Shown: piece after piece, positions 15,417 to 27,167 of the stretch
Position numbering within the stretch: the stretch's first letter is position 1
Layout of the letters: each line of letters starts with the position of its first letter
From: Naematelia aurantialba
Taxonomy: Eukaryota; Basidiomycota; Tremellomycetes; Tremellales; Naemateliaceae
Direction of reading: 5' to 3'
Length of the DNA: 64,000 bases
Assembly (NCBI GenBank): GCA_021527695.1
Contig: JAKFAO010000005.1
Coordinates: 620,001-684,000, forward strand
The notes under the pieces: generated by a model
The model's input: only the letters and a program-made list of their open reading frames with translations
The model's database searches: none
What the model was told of the DNA's origin: nothing
Position numbers and translations under genes: made by a program

Positions 15417-16236
15417 ATGTCGGCCCTCCGTACCCTCCCCCGCCTGTCTCGTGCAGTGGCGACTGCAGGCGTGCAGCGACAGGCAGTGCGCTTTGCACAC
15501 TTTGAGAACGAGATTGACCAGTGCGTGTCCCGATAGTGTCCCAGCGTCGTGCCGTTAGGCTTCAGTCTCCGTCTCCAGTCTGCAGTCTCTGTCCAGTTTG
15601 CAATATCCGTCTCTGTCCTCTCCAGTATCTTGTCCTGTTGACCAAGAGTCGAGCTGACGGTTGATCTTCCTTACTCGATGTCATGATCTCCCTTGTCACT
15701 CATCCTCCAACCTACCATCCTCGTCGTTTGGCTCGATTCGTCGCCGCGCTACCTGTACGACGCACTGGCCAATCTGAATTACACCTCCTCGAACGCCGCA
15801 CCTCGTCCTCTATCTGCTCGCGGCTGGAACATTTTGGCGCCACATTCTCCACTCGCTGTCCCATTATCCTTCGACCGCGCTGCCTGCATCCGCTATCCCT
15901 ATCACTCCCTATCCTGCATCCGCTATCCTGCATCCCTATCCTGCATCCGCTCTACGCCACAGCACCCTGCCATTCCAGGTGACCAACAGGTTCTGGCTGG
16001 CATTCAAGATCAGCGCCTACTCGATCGTCGGGTTCGGGCTGCCCTTCTACGCTGTGCACTGGCACTTGTACGTCGCTCGCGTCTCGTGTCGTCACTGCCC
16101 ATTGTCCATTACCCGCTAGCCGTTCTCTCATATTCCTTTCTGCTGTTGTGCTTGCACTGACTCGTCTTTCCTTCCCCGCCCGTTATGCTTGTGCTCGCAC
16201 TGACGTCGGTGCAGGGAAAAGGCCAAGACCGGATAG
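15417..16236 (+). CDS. COX8: cytochrome c oxidase subunit VIIc (COX7C / yeast Cox8 type)
   Basis: A small single-pass subunit of respiratory complex IV in the inner mitochondrial membrane. Three exons, 15417-15520, 15963-16067 and 16215-16236, add to 231 nt and 76 residues with all phases matching. The N-terminus is a mitochondrial presequence with spaced Arg and no acidic residues (MSALRTLPRLSRAVATAG). The mature part reads HFENEIDHTLPF then NRFWLAFKISAYSIVGFGLP, a short helix, then FYAVHWHLEKAKTG. The LPF-x(2)-NR entry to the helix and the His-rich exit match COX7C. Intron 1 is large for the gene (442 nt) and partly made of repeats (15870-15960). The size and topology fit the family exactly. 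Confidence 0.88.
15865..15960. repeat. short tandem repeats inside COX intron 1
   Basis: Repeated CTGCATCCGCTATCC and CCCTATCACTCCCTATCC variants, four or more copies, directly precede the 3' splice site at 15962 and supply its pyrimidine tract. Confidence 0.6.
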
Positions 16237-16701
16237 ACGGGTAGCAGATGGCCGTAGATGGAAGCAAGAACGCAGGATGCATGTTGTTCCAATGCCCGCG
16301 TCCCATGCCCGTGCCTCCGATGCTCCCCATGCCGTCCTAAGCCGTCCCAACAGACTGTTCTTGTTGCTCAGACTACCGATTTTCCCACTACTTTCTGCTT
16401 GCCACATGCCGCGTGCTACTGTTAAATGATACGCGCTGCACGTAAGTTCGTGGCCCAACGTCAATGACCGTCTGATGACTCAATGCTGCCACCGCGGCCA
16501 CTGAGCACGAATCTCAATCACCATACATCTACCCAAATGGAGATCCCAAACAACATTAGTTCGCCTCTCGCTTTGTGTCCCCTTCCCGCATGCTGCTTCC
16601 TTCCCACGCCTCGACCCTGCTCCCTCCCTCAGCGCGCCATGTGCCTGCTCCTGCCCTAGTGCTTCGGGCACGAGACGCCACGTCGAGCGGGTACGCCGCG
16701 G
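16237..16701. other. convergent intergenic region, COX / Zn2Cys6 factor
   Basis: A 465-bp stretch between two converging 3' ends. No gene, RNA or notable repeat was recognised. Confidence 0.5.
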
Positions 16702-19700
16702 CTAGCTCCACAACGAAAAGTCCGCCGGCACCTCCAACGCATCCCACGAGCCACTGCCCCCCAACCCGCCTTCTTCATCCATCAGAAAACTAAAGATATC
16801 AAACGCTCCGTCGGCCCCCTCCTGCCCGCCCGCCGCGCCCGCCAATGTGGTACCCGTCACTGCCTGGCCATTACCGTTGAACGCCGCTCCGGCGTTATTC
16901 GGCGTCGACACCTGCGCTGCCATTCCGTATGCGCCCAATCCCCCACTGGCATTATGCGAGTGGCCATGCGCATGTGGCCGACTCTCGCCCTGGCCTGACG
17001 GGAAGATACTCGCCGCTGCTGCGCCATTCGTGAATGCCGACGAGTCGTAATTTGTCGGTGCAGCCGCATCGTATGCCTGTCTCACGTCGTTGGCGAGTTT
17101 CGGAGCGCACTTTTTGTTCGACGTGTAGTCTGACGCCTTGTTGTGCTGCGCCATAGGGTTGAGGAACAGATTGTCCAGCAGGCTCAGCTCGTAGGGCAGA
17201 GCAATGGGTGGCAGAGGTGCAGGGAACGTCTCAGACGGATGCGGGTCATCGCGAGACGACGAGATCGGAGCGCCTCGCAACAGTTGGCTGCGCGGCGATG
17301 CCGGCGCTGATGCCGGTCGCGACTCGCCATTCAGTTGCTCGATGATAGCTTTCGAGACACTCTGCATCGTGTCGTGGCATGCCGACGCAGAAGGAACGCG
17401 TGCTAATCAAACCTCAGTAACGTCCAGAGCTGGAAGGCGGAACATGTCTCCGTCTAAGCTTGCAGGACTCACGAGCAAGGTAGTCGAGGACAGCAAGGCA
17501 TGCCTCGATATCCATCATAGCCTCTTCAAGTGTAGGTACCCCTTCGGCACCAGCTCTATAGAGGTTGAAGAAAGCGTACAGGAACGACAAACCAGCCATA
17601 AACGAGAAATGACTCTGCGCCAAATATCAACACCAGCCTCAACCTGAACATAATGCGGCACTCACCGTCATCCAGAGCCACGATATCCTATTGTTGAGCT
17701 GCATTCGCCGATAGATCCTGATGATATAGCTCGAACTGGCTAGCACAGTAGCCAGTGCCTTCTTGCCAGGCCTGGGACATCCAGGGGACGGTCGGAAGAG
17801 CAAAAGAGCCGAATCTGCTGCCTCAGCGCCTCTTACGCTGCTCGTCTTTGCCAACTCACTATGGAAGCTGATTGCATAACCTTCATTCGAGACGGTACCC
17901 CGTGGTTCCGGGGTGGAAGCGAGCCAAGATTGAAGTCTCGCAAAGCAGTCGTCAAACCACTCGGGCGTAGGACCGTGGACGTCCCCATCGATACCGTGCA
18001 CGCCGTATGTCCGGGTCAAAATCTCAGACTGGATCTGACGAAGTTTCGTGGTATGCAGGAAAACGGCTTTGTAGGAACATGCCTCGCCTGATAACGGTCC
18101 ATATTGACCTGGGTGGATATCGACATCGTGCAGATATGACGGCATCTATGACGTTAGTCAGCCTGCATCTCAGGCATCTCAATCCAGCTCACCGAAACGT
18201 TGACAAAGCCATCTGGAATACTGGGCGGTCGGCCGAGACTCTGGCTAAGGAGTCTGTCCATCTTGTACGTGCACCAGAAGAGCCTCCTGCGCATGTCGAC
18301 TTCGAGCGCATCCAGCTGCTCTACCTGGGCGTTGTTCTCGTTGTGAAAACCGAGGTCGACGCAGGTGCGTACAGCCAGACCGACAAGGAACCAGATGGAA
18401 CCCTTATCGGGGTTGAGGAGCGAGTACCATACCAGAAGCAGGATCGCTTGCAAGCCAACTGTAGAGTTATCAGCAAAGAGCAGGGAATTCTCCATCACGA
18501 CGAACCATAGGACTGTTCTTCGAACACCGCATCCAGATGTTTCATTGCTTCGGCGTGAAAGGCCTCAGAGCAAGCTCGAAGCTCATCGGGAGGATCGACA
18601 AATCTTGAGGAAGCCATTGTGCTGAGCGCTGCGGACGGGTCAGCTTCCGCCGACAGTCGAGTGAACAGTTACATACCCAGCACCATCATGACAACAAAGA
18701 TATCGCTCTGTTCCACATCTGTTCCCTCGCGAATCTTGATCAATTGTTTACCCAGCGAAGGGATATGTATAATTGGCGCGGTGACTCCCACAAAGTCGAC
18801 ATAAGCAGCAACGAGCCTTTCCACGGCCGCTTGGGGCGGAAGAGGCGGGACAGCAAAAGCGCGTCGCTTTACCTTGGCACTGAGACTAATGGATCCAGTA
18901 AGAGGCGATGCGCTCGGTGGCCTGCGGGCGCTGCCCAGTCCCGATCGGGGTGTCAGGACATCCGTAGGCGAGGTACCATTCTGTTCGCCAGCTGGGGAAT
19001 CGAGGCTGCCCTTTTCACTGGCAGAGCCCGAAAGGCTGTTGGGTGCAGGTGGGTTGAGCGTTGAAGCGGTATTCGCGGCGTGGCCTTGGCGTAGAGCTGC
19101 ATCATGGACCATCCGGGTCAAGCTTGTCGCATGGACGCCTGGATGTTGGCCAAGCCTGTGCTGGAGGTATGGCGATTTAGGCGAGTCCGAGCCAAGTGGA
19201 GTAGGCGGAAAAGAGACTTCCGACAGACGGTGTTGGTGGCCTGTTCCTGCTTGTGCTCCTGCAGTCGAGGGCGAGTCCCAAGGTGAGCGGAGTGCAGGAT
19301 CGAGACCCTCATTTTGCAGCGCAGGATCGATGATCAGGTCGCTCGGCCGTGCATAAGAGGAGACTGCTTGCAGGGCGCTGGCCGCGATGTTTCGTTTTGT
19401 CAGACCGGCTGGATCATTCGCAGACGCCAGCGCCGCCACTTGAGCGCGTAGCGAGGCGACCTCTTGCTCGAGTGAGTGCAGATAACTACGTCCTCGTCAG
19501 TTGACCGATCTATCTTGCCAGATCGAGTCGGGAACATGGTGGGGTGAGATGGTGGACAGAAATGAAAGTGGCTCACTTTCGTGAAACGTTCGTCTTGCTG
19601 ATCGCGTCGAAACCTATGCACTCTACCTTGGCTCTCTGGCAAGCGCTACAGGCGGGCAGGTTTCCATCGCATTTCTGCTTTCGTGAACGGCATCGGGTAC

Positions 19701-19881
19701 ATGACGAGATGGCGCGAGCGACCTTGTACTGCGTCTGATCGTCAGGCGCGGTGGATGTCTTCCTGATAGGCGAGGGGCGGGGTTGTGATCCGGGTATGGG
19801 TGGCTGGGCAAAATGCGGTGATGAGGATGGAGGGTAGGGTGCATAGAATGCCGGATCAGACTCGCGGCGATCGGCTGGCAT
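16702..19881 (-). CDS. Zn2Cys6 fungal transcription factor
   Basis: A nuclear DNA-binding regulator; the target genes cannot be read from sequence. The start at 19881 is followed by a Pro/Ser-rich lead. A binuclear zinc cluster then has six Cys spaced C-x2-C-x6-C-x6-C-x2-C-x6-C (CTRCRSRKQKC then CSACQRAKVEC). A short coiled linker (YLHSLEQEVASLRAQVAALA) provides likely dimerisation. The middle is disordered. The fungal-specific middle homology region follows: PIIHIPSLGKQLIKIREG, FLVGLAVRTCVDLGFH, DMRRRLFWCTYKMDRLLSQS and LGRPPSIPDGF. The C-terminus is Ala/Gly/Asn-rich and ends in an acidic, aromatic stretch (DIFSFLMDEEGG ... FSLWS), a plausible activation domain. At least six exons. It is divergent from RFA2 across 658 bp. 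Confidence 0.88.
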
Positions 19882-20539
19882 GGTGGTTCGTGGTGGACCA
19901 GAGGATGTACAGCAAGTGCAAGCAAACTCGGTAGCGAGCTGCCGGTGATTATCAAGGGGGAATTACAAAGCGCCGCGCAGGCTGCAGGGAGCGTGAATGT
20001 ACAAAGATGTCCTAGATGAAGGAGGGCACGGGTGTAGAGGTTCAGCGAGATGGACTCTCGAGCACTGCACCCAGATGTCGAGGTGCAGAGGAACTGGTTC
20101 AAAGAGTTGGAGAGAAAAAAAGAGGGAGAGAAGAGGGAGGAGAGGAGAGGAGCACGCCGATAACGCTCGACACCGAGGATGTCCAAAAGAGGAAAGTTTC
20201 CCGTTCCACTCGGCACACCGGTATTTTCTATTGTCCATACATTTCCTGCCATGCATACAAGTCTGAACAGCAGGCGAGTAGACGTACGTCTGACCTGGCA
20301 TGGTATCCATCCCTTGTGGAATGAGTACCATGCATTGATCCAGCAATCCAGCACCTAGAGGTGTCATCCAGCACCATCCTCGGTGTGGATAGGCGCCTGG
20401 GACACAGTCCGCAATATACGGATGTTATAAATAGGCTCGCCACATCACGTGACTTGTGGTTGACGCGACCCAGACGCGCGCTCGCAGGATGATTTCCGAG
20501 GCGGCAACAGACATTTCCTTGTCATTCAGACCCAGCAGC
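19882..20539. promoter_or_regulatory. divergent promoter, Zn2Cys6 factor / RFA2
   Basis: 658 bp with a TATAAATA box at 20426-20433 and a palindromic ATCACGTGAC at 20444-20453, about 90 bp before the RFA2 start codon. A purine-rich stretch of GAGAGGAG type occupies 20105-20155. The CACGTG core is the site recognised by Cbf1-type bHLH proteins (established for the family). Confidence 0.55.
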
Positions 20540-22160
20540 ATGAGCAACTGTGAGCAGGCAGCGGGTGGATAGAGTATCAGGCGCTGATGCTTTGTGACTC
20601 AGACGACGGGCAAAATCCGTACTATGGCGGGGAAGGCGGGGGTTTCGTTCAGAACGGGTCGCCATTTGGCAGCCAAAGCTCACCAGGAGGAGGAAAGAAG
20701 GTGAGCAGGCTGGGGTGCTGGGCGTGCAGCGTTGGGATGCAAGAGCGTGCTGATGGGATTCTGTGTAGCCTAGAGCACAGACTATCCGGCCAGTGACGGT
20801 GAAGCAGGTGCTGGACGCTGTGCAGACGCATGGGGATGCAGATTTCCTCATTGACGGGCAGGAAGTCGGAGTGGTGAGTTTGACCTCTGATGTCCTAGCT
20901 GCATTGGCTCTCTTCTTGCCATACCCGACACCTAGTCCTCTTAGCCTGTTCTGTCCGTCTCCTCTCCTTGCCACCTCTTGTCTGACCCGCTCTGTCCTGC
21001 GAGCTTTTTGTCAACTTCGAATCCACACTATCAATCTATGTCCTCACTTGGGTATTCCCGACGCTGACCTGACAGATCCTCCTCATTGGTTCAGTCCACA
21101 ACGAGTCCCGGTCCGCCACGAATGTGTCATACGAAATTGGTGACGGCACGGGGCACATTGACGTGCGCTTATGGCTTGACTCGGCAGACCATGAAGCGGG
21201 CAAGGTTGAGGGGGTTCAGTGAGTCACCACCCTCCTTTTTCTTTACACCTACGTCCTTGCCCTTCTCTCCCTCTCTGCTTTGATCTCCTCAATGATCCTT
21301 CCATACTATACCAATTCTGCTGTGCTGTCCCACATGTGCACATGCCTCAAGGTCCTTGCAATCCAGCATAACCCCCCCCCCCCTCTCCCCAAAGCACAGG
21401 AAGGCTCATATCCCAGAATGGACCACTACGTGAGCGTCATGGGCACGATCAAGACGTTTGGCGGGAAGCGGCACGTATCAGCTACGCATGTCCGGCCCGT
21501 CACCGACCACAACGAGGTGTACCATCATCTGCTCAAAGCGCTCTACGTGTCGCTCATCCTGCGGCATCCCGGCGGCGGGGGGGTGAGTCGGGGTCTCTCT
21601 CACCATCCCCGGCCCTGTCGCCAGCCCTGCGTGTTGCTGGCGCGCAACTGATGCCGTTCATAGGGGGCCGCAGCCGATGTGCACGGCGACTACGCAGCCG
21701 GCGCAGGCAGCGTCCAAAATGGAAACGGGATGGAGGCGGCCTACGCCGCCCTACCGCCCCTGCAGCGCAAGATCATGGAGATCGTCGCGGCTGAGGACGG
21801 CGATGATGGCATGCACGTCTCGGTCGTCAGTCGGCATGTCACGGGCCACAAGACGGAGGATGTCATGTGAGTTTGGTTGGATTCTATTCCGGCATATACA
21901 ATGCTCGACAAAGCATGAGCGGAGACGGAGACCAATCAATCTCGAGACACTCGGCGAGGATCAGCGTCGTCTCAGTGACTTGTGCAGATCGGAAGGGCAA
22001 AGGGCAGGACTGACTCCACGCAGGGACGCGATCGAGGGTCTCATGGGTGACGGCATGCTCTACTCGACCATTGATGATCTGGTATGTCCATTTGCGCCAG
22101 CATGACCATCTGGAATCAGGCTGACCCGTTTCGCCACAGCATGTCAAGGCGATGGGATGA
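20540..22160 (+). CDS. RFA2: replication protein A 32-kDa subunit
   Basis: The middle subunit of the single-stranded-DNA-binding RPA trimer used in replication, repair and recombination. Eight exons (20540-20549, 20603-20700, 20769-20873, 21076-21218, 21417-21582, 21664-21866, 22024-22081, 22140-22160) join in phase to 804 nt, 267 residues, normal for the family. The N-terminus is Gly/Ser-rich with YYGGEGGGFVQNGSPFGSQ, the phosphorylation-prone region. The OB fold runs RPVTVKQVLDAVQ, GSVHNESRSATNVSYEIGDG, TGHIDVRLWLD, SVMGTIKTFGGKRHVSATHV, RPVTDHNEVYHHLLKALYVS. The C-terminus is a winged helix (PLQRKIMEIV ... DAIEGLMGDGMLYSTIDD) ending HVKAMG. The first coding exon is only 10 nt (MSN), so the start depends on that tiny exon; its donor (GTGAGC) and phase support it. 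Confidence 0.93.
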
Positions 22161-22426
22161 GCCATCAGTCACCGGTGACCCGCAGCAGTGATGGGCGATC
22201 TAGCCGCAGGGACGAGACTTGTTCTATAGCTGCATACAATGCATGTACAAGTTTTGCAATCAGATCGACCTGGCTAGAGACGCACATTGCGTGTGCCAAC
22301 GGCTCACGTATAGACGTAGGCTGCACTTCGTACGTCTGTGCTTCTGTACGAGATACGAGCAGCGCTCGAGGTGGAGACAGGTAAAGTGGGAGACATGAAG
22401 GCATCCGGCACAGAGGACCAGGGCAA
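22161..22426. other. convergent intergenic region, RFA2 / citrate carrier
   Basis: 266 bp between converging 3' ends. Nothing beyond untranslated sequence was recognised. Confidence 0.5.
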
Positions 22427-25014
22427 CTAGAGGAACGACGCCGCGACGGGATATATCTTTTCGTACACTGTGAAGATGATGCCTCCGCTCATCTGCGCCA
22501 TGTCAGCTGGCGTGAATCACGCTACGTATCGTATCACGCTGGTGCAACGCTACGTATCGTATCACGCTGGTGCAACGCTACGTATCGTATCACGCTGGTG
22601 CAACGCTGCGTATCGTATCACGCTGGTGCAACGCTACGTATCGTATCGCGCCGGTGCATTGCGGATTGCGGCTGGAGGCAGGAGAGAGGACACTGACGAT
22701 CAGACGGCCCAGTCTGGGCACTGTGCCTTTCCAGAACTTGAGAACGCCCTCCTCGCTGAATATCCGGTAGGCGCAATGAAGGGCGTTACGGTATTCTGCC
22801 TTGGCCTCGAGCGACTGCATCCGGGTCTTGACGACACTGCGTGCAGTCAGCTTGGCCTCGAAGCGCCGCAACGAGTGTATGCAACGAGTGTATAGTGGAT
22901 AGTGGAAACGAGCATGGCCACGGGCGGTGACAGGGCGAGTGGCCACTTACTCGAAAGGCATGGTGGAATCTGGTGTGGTTAGCGTCTCAACCCAAGATCA
23001 CGGGGCAAGCAGTGCGGAGAAACATGTAGAAGAGAGCACAAGGAGCACGAAAAGACATGCAGAGGAGCATGGAGCACGGAAGAGGATGCAGAAGAGCAGA
23101 GGCGCGATCAAGAGCTGTAGAAAAGGATTCTATTCCCGGTCATGGCAGACGCGACTCACACACCGTAACCACCCCAGCCATCGCCCCGATAGTAAACGTC
23201 ATCCAGCCAGGCATCTGCGAGCCATACATTGTGCTCCCCTGAGCGAGCTGCTTGAACGTCGAGTAGCTCGAGAATCGCACGGCGGAATTCGCGCCTTGGC
23301 GCAGCATCTACCCCCGTCAGCAGGCCACGGACTGGTATTTTTTATGCCTATCTCGCCGGCTCCGAGTCGCATCCTGCATCCAAACGGCAAAGATCAAGAT
23401 AGGCGTTGGCGTGATACCGGCATGGCAGGATCGCGGAATGAGACGCAAGACGTACCACAGGTCCAACACCTCGATACAGCCCGCGCCAGCCTTCGTCGGC
23501 GATGATCATCCGTACGCCGTGCATCATGCCTTTGAAGCGCGGTGTAGCGCGTTTTGAATCCTCGATCATCTTGGTCCTGCGATAAAGGATCAGATCGGCA
23601 TGTCTCTGGCGTGCAATCGCTATCGTAATCCTAGGTGCTGGCCGGCTGAAAGCGGTCGCTCAAACGGGTCAGAGGCATCGCGAAGATACTCTCGCCGCAC
23701 CTATGCACTGTCGCCGACGCCAGGCTTCCCCTCGCCAGTTCCGTCGCTTGACTCGCTTCTACCGCGCCTTGTATCCTCCCACTCAGCGGCAAACCCACGA
23801 TAGAATAGTTCCACGCAGAGGAGACCGAATAAACGCAAAACCCACTTTATAGTCTCTGACGGCGTGACGGCAATCACAGCCTCCATCATCCCGGCGCCGA
23901 GGCCGGCCAGCATGGATCGTGGAGCGGTGAGCTTTCCCTGTGGCTTGGTGTCAGCCAAGTAGGGTGGTCCGTACAGTGCAATCGACCAGTCGTCACGAGG
24001 GAGGGATAGCGAGCCCCGCGGGACAATTGAAGGGCCAAGGATGCTGCCAACCGGGGTAGAGAGGGTTTCCATCCAAGGACACGGATGCAGAGGGATGTTG
24101 GCGGGGCGGAAGAGATTCCGGAGGGATGTGGGCGAAGGCGATTCAGGAGGGAGGGAAGGATTTGCTTAAATTGCAGGAGAGTGTACGCGATAGGAAGAAG
24201 AGACGAAAGACGCAAGGTGGTGCATTGAATGCAAGAAGAGACAAAAGCCAAGGATAATGGTTAGGGAAACGAGAGTCAAGGTGCACTAAGACCAAGCGAT
24301 GCACTCGTGCAGCGCCGTCTGGACCTACCTGGTCGTCCCTCAAGAGCGCCTTGAACTGGTCATACGACGTGAACCGTACGCCCGCTTTCACGGCATTCCC
24401 AATGACGACGGCGGTGACCCCGGCGTACAAGCCTGGAATGCCGCGCTGGGCGATCGTCTCGCGCGCGAGCTGGATGGGGCCTTTTGCCTGGGCCGCGGGA
24501 GGGATTCAGGCGAGAGATGGTAGATGGTGACGCGAGAGACGGGTAGATGGTGACATGTGGGGTATGGCGAGGTGGAGAATACGAGTACGTGGGGATGATA
24601 GTTAGCTGAGCTGCCGAGATTTGAAGGAACGAGGCGGAAGGAGAAGGAGAGGGAGCGGGGGAGGGGTGACAGGCGAGCAGCGAGACGGAGAAAGAGGAGC
24701 GAGCGGGAGAGATAGAATGAAGCAGTGGATGAGAGTAAGCGGGAGTAAGAGTCAGAGAGCGGGAGAAGGACGAGGGAGCCAGCGAGACCCACCTTGCCAG
24801 TGACCCGCGCCGAAAACTGCAGTTGGGTCTTCAACGACTCGAGCGGAAACGTCACAAACGACTCGACGCCCCCCGCCGTCGCGCCCGCTACGAGTGACGC
24901 CAGGGGCACTTCTTTGCTCTTGCCCTTTTTGCCCGCTCCTCCCGCGACTCCCCCTGATGCTGCGGCTACTGCTGCTCCTGCTCCTGCTGCTACTGGCGTC
25001 GCCGATCCTGACAT
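22427..25014 (-). CDS. CTP1: mitochondrial citrate (tricarboxylate) carrier
   Basis: An inner-mitochondrial-membrane exchanger of the SLC25A1/Ctp1 type that exports citrate in exchange for malate or another tricarboxylate (family knowledge). Three carrier signatures are visible, one per repeat: FPLESLKTQ, TPSETIKTK and MPFEVVKTR. Other hallmarks are LASLVAGATAGGVESFVTFP, GIPGLYAGVTAVVIGNAVKA, GVRFTSYDQFKALLRDD, GWRGLYRGVGPVV, NSAVRFSSYSTFKQL and KFWKGTVPRLGRL. The last exon gives MSGGIIFTVYEKIYPVAASF. The Ala/Gly-rich lead of about 35 residues could begin at 25014 or at an in-frame ATG at 25032. Several introns interrupt it. The one before the last exon (about 22497-22697) uses a GTCAGT donor and holds a 28-bp minisatellite. 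The stop is at 22427. Confidence 0.9.
22520..22659. repeat. 28-bp minisatellite, five copies, in a CTP1 intron
   Basis: Units at 22520-22547, 22548-22575 and 22576-22603 are identical. Unit 22604-22631 differs by one base, and 22632-22659 has several changes. Each unit starts CGCTACGTATCG and ends GGTGCAA. The array lies inside the last intron of the minus-strand citrate carrier. Confidence 0.9.
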
Positions 25015-25032
25015 GGTCGCGCTTGCTGACAC

Positions 25033-25496
25033 CCGAACTGACCGACTGTCCTACCGACAAACTGACTGCTCGACTTCTCGACTGCTCGACTTCTCGACTG
25101 CTCACCTACTGGGCGAGTCACTGGACAAGTCTGCCACACAAAGCAAGAGAGACAACTCGAGTCAGACGAGCGTACTTGGTCACAGTAAATCGTCGTACCG
25201 ATCGTCCGAAATCCGAAATATCTGGTCCCGCTCCTCTGGTGCATCCGTCACTGCATCGTACATGCATCACAACGCCAATATACAACGCGGCTCAGTCACT
25301 AAACCACCCCATGCAAATATATCCTCCTCGAGCCATTACTAGCGCACGATCGAATCAAAGGTGTGTGCTCATGCTCGCTCGAATCGACATACAGGCGGAC
25401 GAAATCGTGACCAAAAAGTCCACAGACTCAAAACCTACGTGAAAAGCGGACATGCTGAAACCATTTCGAAGCTGGAACCGTTTGGAAGCCTACGAA
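25033..25496. promoter_or_regulatory. upstream region of the citrate carrier
   Basis: 464 bp between the CTP1 start and the end of the next minus-strand gene. Positions 25040-25105 contain overlapping GACTGCTCGACTTCTC repeats, which would lie in the 5' leader. No other feature was seen. Confidence 0.45.
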
Positions 25497-27167
25497 TCAC
25501 ACAGCCGCAGAACCGGGCGCGTCCTGGCGCCGACCGAGCATGCCAAGGTTCAGACCAGCTTGCCTCCGGATCCTATCGACGTCAGTACCCATCCTACCAA
25601 CACTAGAATCACTAACCTCGCCTGGAAGTTCTTCTCCTCGAGCTCCTTGGCGCCACCAGGGGGTCCCAGCGGCTGACGCACTACAACAGCCCTAGCCTGA
25701 CCAGCAGTGTAGCTGGCTGCCCGCGGCGGGGCATTGGTATGGCCAGACGCAGTGGCAGTCGCAGCTGCAGGAGACGTCGCTGATCGCACGCCCGACCCAG
25801 CAGGCAAGGGTCGACCTACGCCCAGGTTCTTGACTGCCACAGTTTTGACAGGCTCGTCGAAAGAGGTCGTTGGGCTGGTCTTGACAGTCTCGGTCTCCAT
25901 CGTCTTGCGTTCCGACGTCGCGCTCGACTGAGAAGTTGCAGATTCCTCATCGGTCATGCGGCGGCGAGTGAGCACTGCGCTCAACGAACCCAACGGTTTT
26001 GGGTCATTGGCCATAGCCTGTCGCGCTTGAGCAAAGCGGCCAACGGGAGATCGAGTGTCTGGAGCAGGCGTCTTGGCCGGCAAAGTCGGCTGAGCAGAAC
26101 GCCAAGGCGTCGAAGACGCGGATGACGGCTGCGAGTGTGGGGAAGGGCGTTGCTCAAACACCGGCTGCGGACCTTCTTGAGGGGTCTTGTAGGCATCATT
26201 CGAATTCGGGGCAGATTCAAATCTCGCTCGGAGATCCGCATCATCAGGGTGCATGCCTCGCGCTCGATTCGTACGCGCAAGCAGACTGGCCTGGACCTGC
26301 GCAGCAAGGACGTTGCGCTGCTCCGACGGCGAAGAGTACGGTTGTCGGGTTTCAGACAAGAGGCTGAGCTGCTGCTGTCGAAGCTGCTTGAGGTACATTT
26401 GGTGTTGCTGCTGCTGCTGCTGTTGCATCTGGGCAGCAAGAAGGGCTCGCTGAGCCTGGGCTTGTGCGGCTATATGCGCCTGCAGTTGGGGATTTGTCGA
26501 GGCCTGTTGGACTTGTTGCAATTCGAGCAGAGCCAGAGTCTCGCGAAGCTGCTGATGCTGTTGGTTGGCCTGTTGGTTCGACCGGGGTTGATTGGAGAGA
26601 AGAGACTGGAGGAGGAGCGCTTGTTGTTGCTGCTGAGCGAGCTGCTGGAGCTGCAACTGGCGTTGAAGTCGGGCCTGCGCCTGTGCTTGTACATCGGGTC
26701 CTCGAGACCGATCGGATGCACGCAGTGGGTCGGCCAGCTGTGGGTGATGCATGAGTGTCGGCTTCGAATGGGGAAACGATTGCGCAAGAAAAGCTCACCA
26801 GAAAACGCTCGAAGGCTTGTGATCCGTACTGCGCGCCAGGCTGAGACAGACCGAGCGCAGCCATCTGAGAGGCGATGAATGCTGAATCGTCTCCATCCTC
26901 CTCGTCGCTGAACGTGGGTCCCAGCGTATGTTCAGCGCCGGCATAGCGCACTCGTCTCTCCTCCTTCGGGGTCGTACGGTGGTCTGCGAGCTGGAGGGGC
27001 GGGGGTGGCGGCGCAAGTGCAGTCGTCATTCGATCAAATGTGAGACCTGGCCCTGCAAGCGGGGCTGCCACCGGTGGAGCGCCAAAGGTCGGGACTTGGG
27101 AAATGGAGGGAGGGGGGACATGCAGGTCGTGATGGTATCGATACTGTCGGGTGGTCATGGATGCCAT
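25497..27167 (-). CDS. Gln-rich hypothetical protein
   Basis: I do not recognise a named family. Exon 1 (from ATG 27167) reads MASMTTRQYRYHHDLHVPPP and contains an acidic patch and AFIASQMAALGLSQPG, ending at a GTGAGC donor. Exon 2 opens LADPLRASDRSRG. It carries about 130 residues of Gln/Leu/Ala-rich sequence (runs of Q, LALLELQQVQQ, ALLAAQMQQQQQQQ), probably a long amphipathic or coiled-coil helix. A Ser/Thr/Pro-rich stretch follows, then a short charged end (LGPPGGAKELEEKNFQAR). A last exon adds IRRQAGLNLGMLGRRQDAPG and stops at 25497. The short C-terminal motif looks conserved-like, but I cannot name it. It could be an RNA-associated or transcriptional co-regulator by composition alone (weak inference). 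Confidence 0.75.

Noticed and set aside
21190..21420. Possible frameshift in RFA2 at the exon 4/5 join
   Set aside because: The acceptor at 21408 gives a stop, but using the next AG (exon start 21417) yields VQMDHYVSVMGTIK in phase, so no error is needed.
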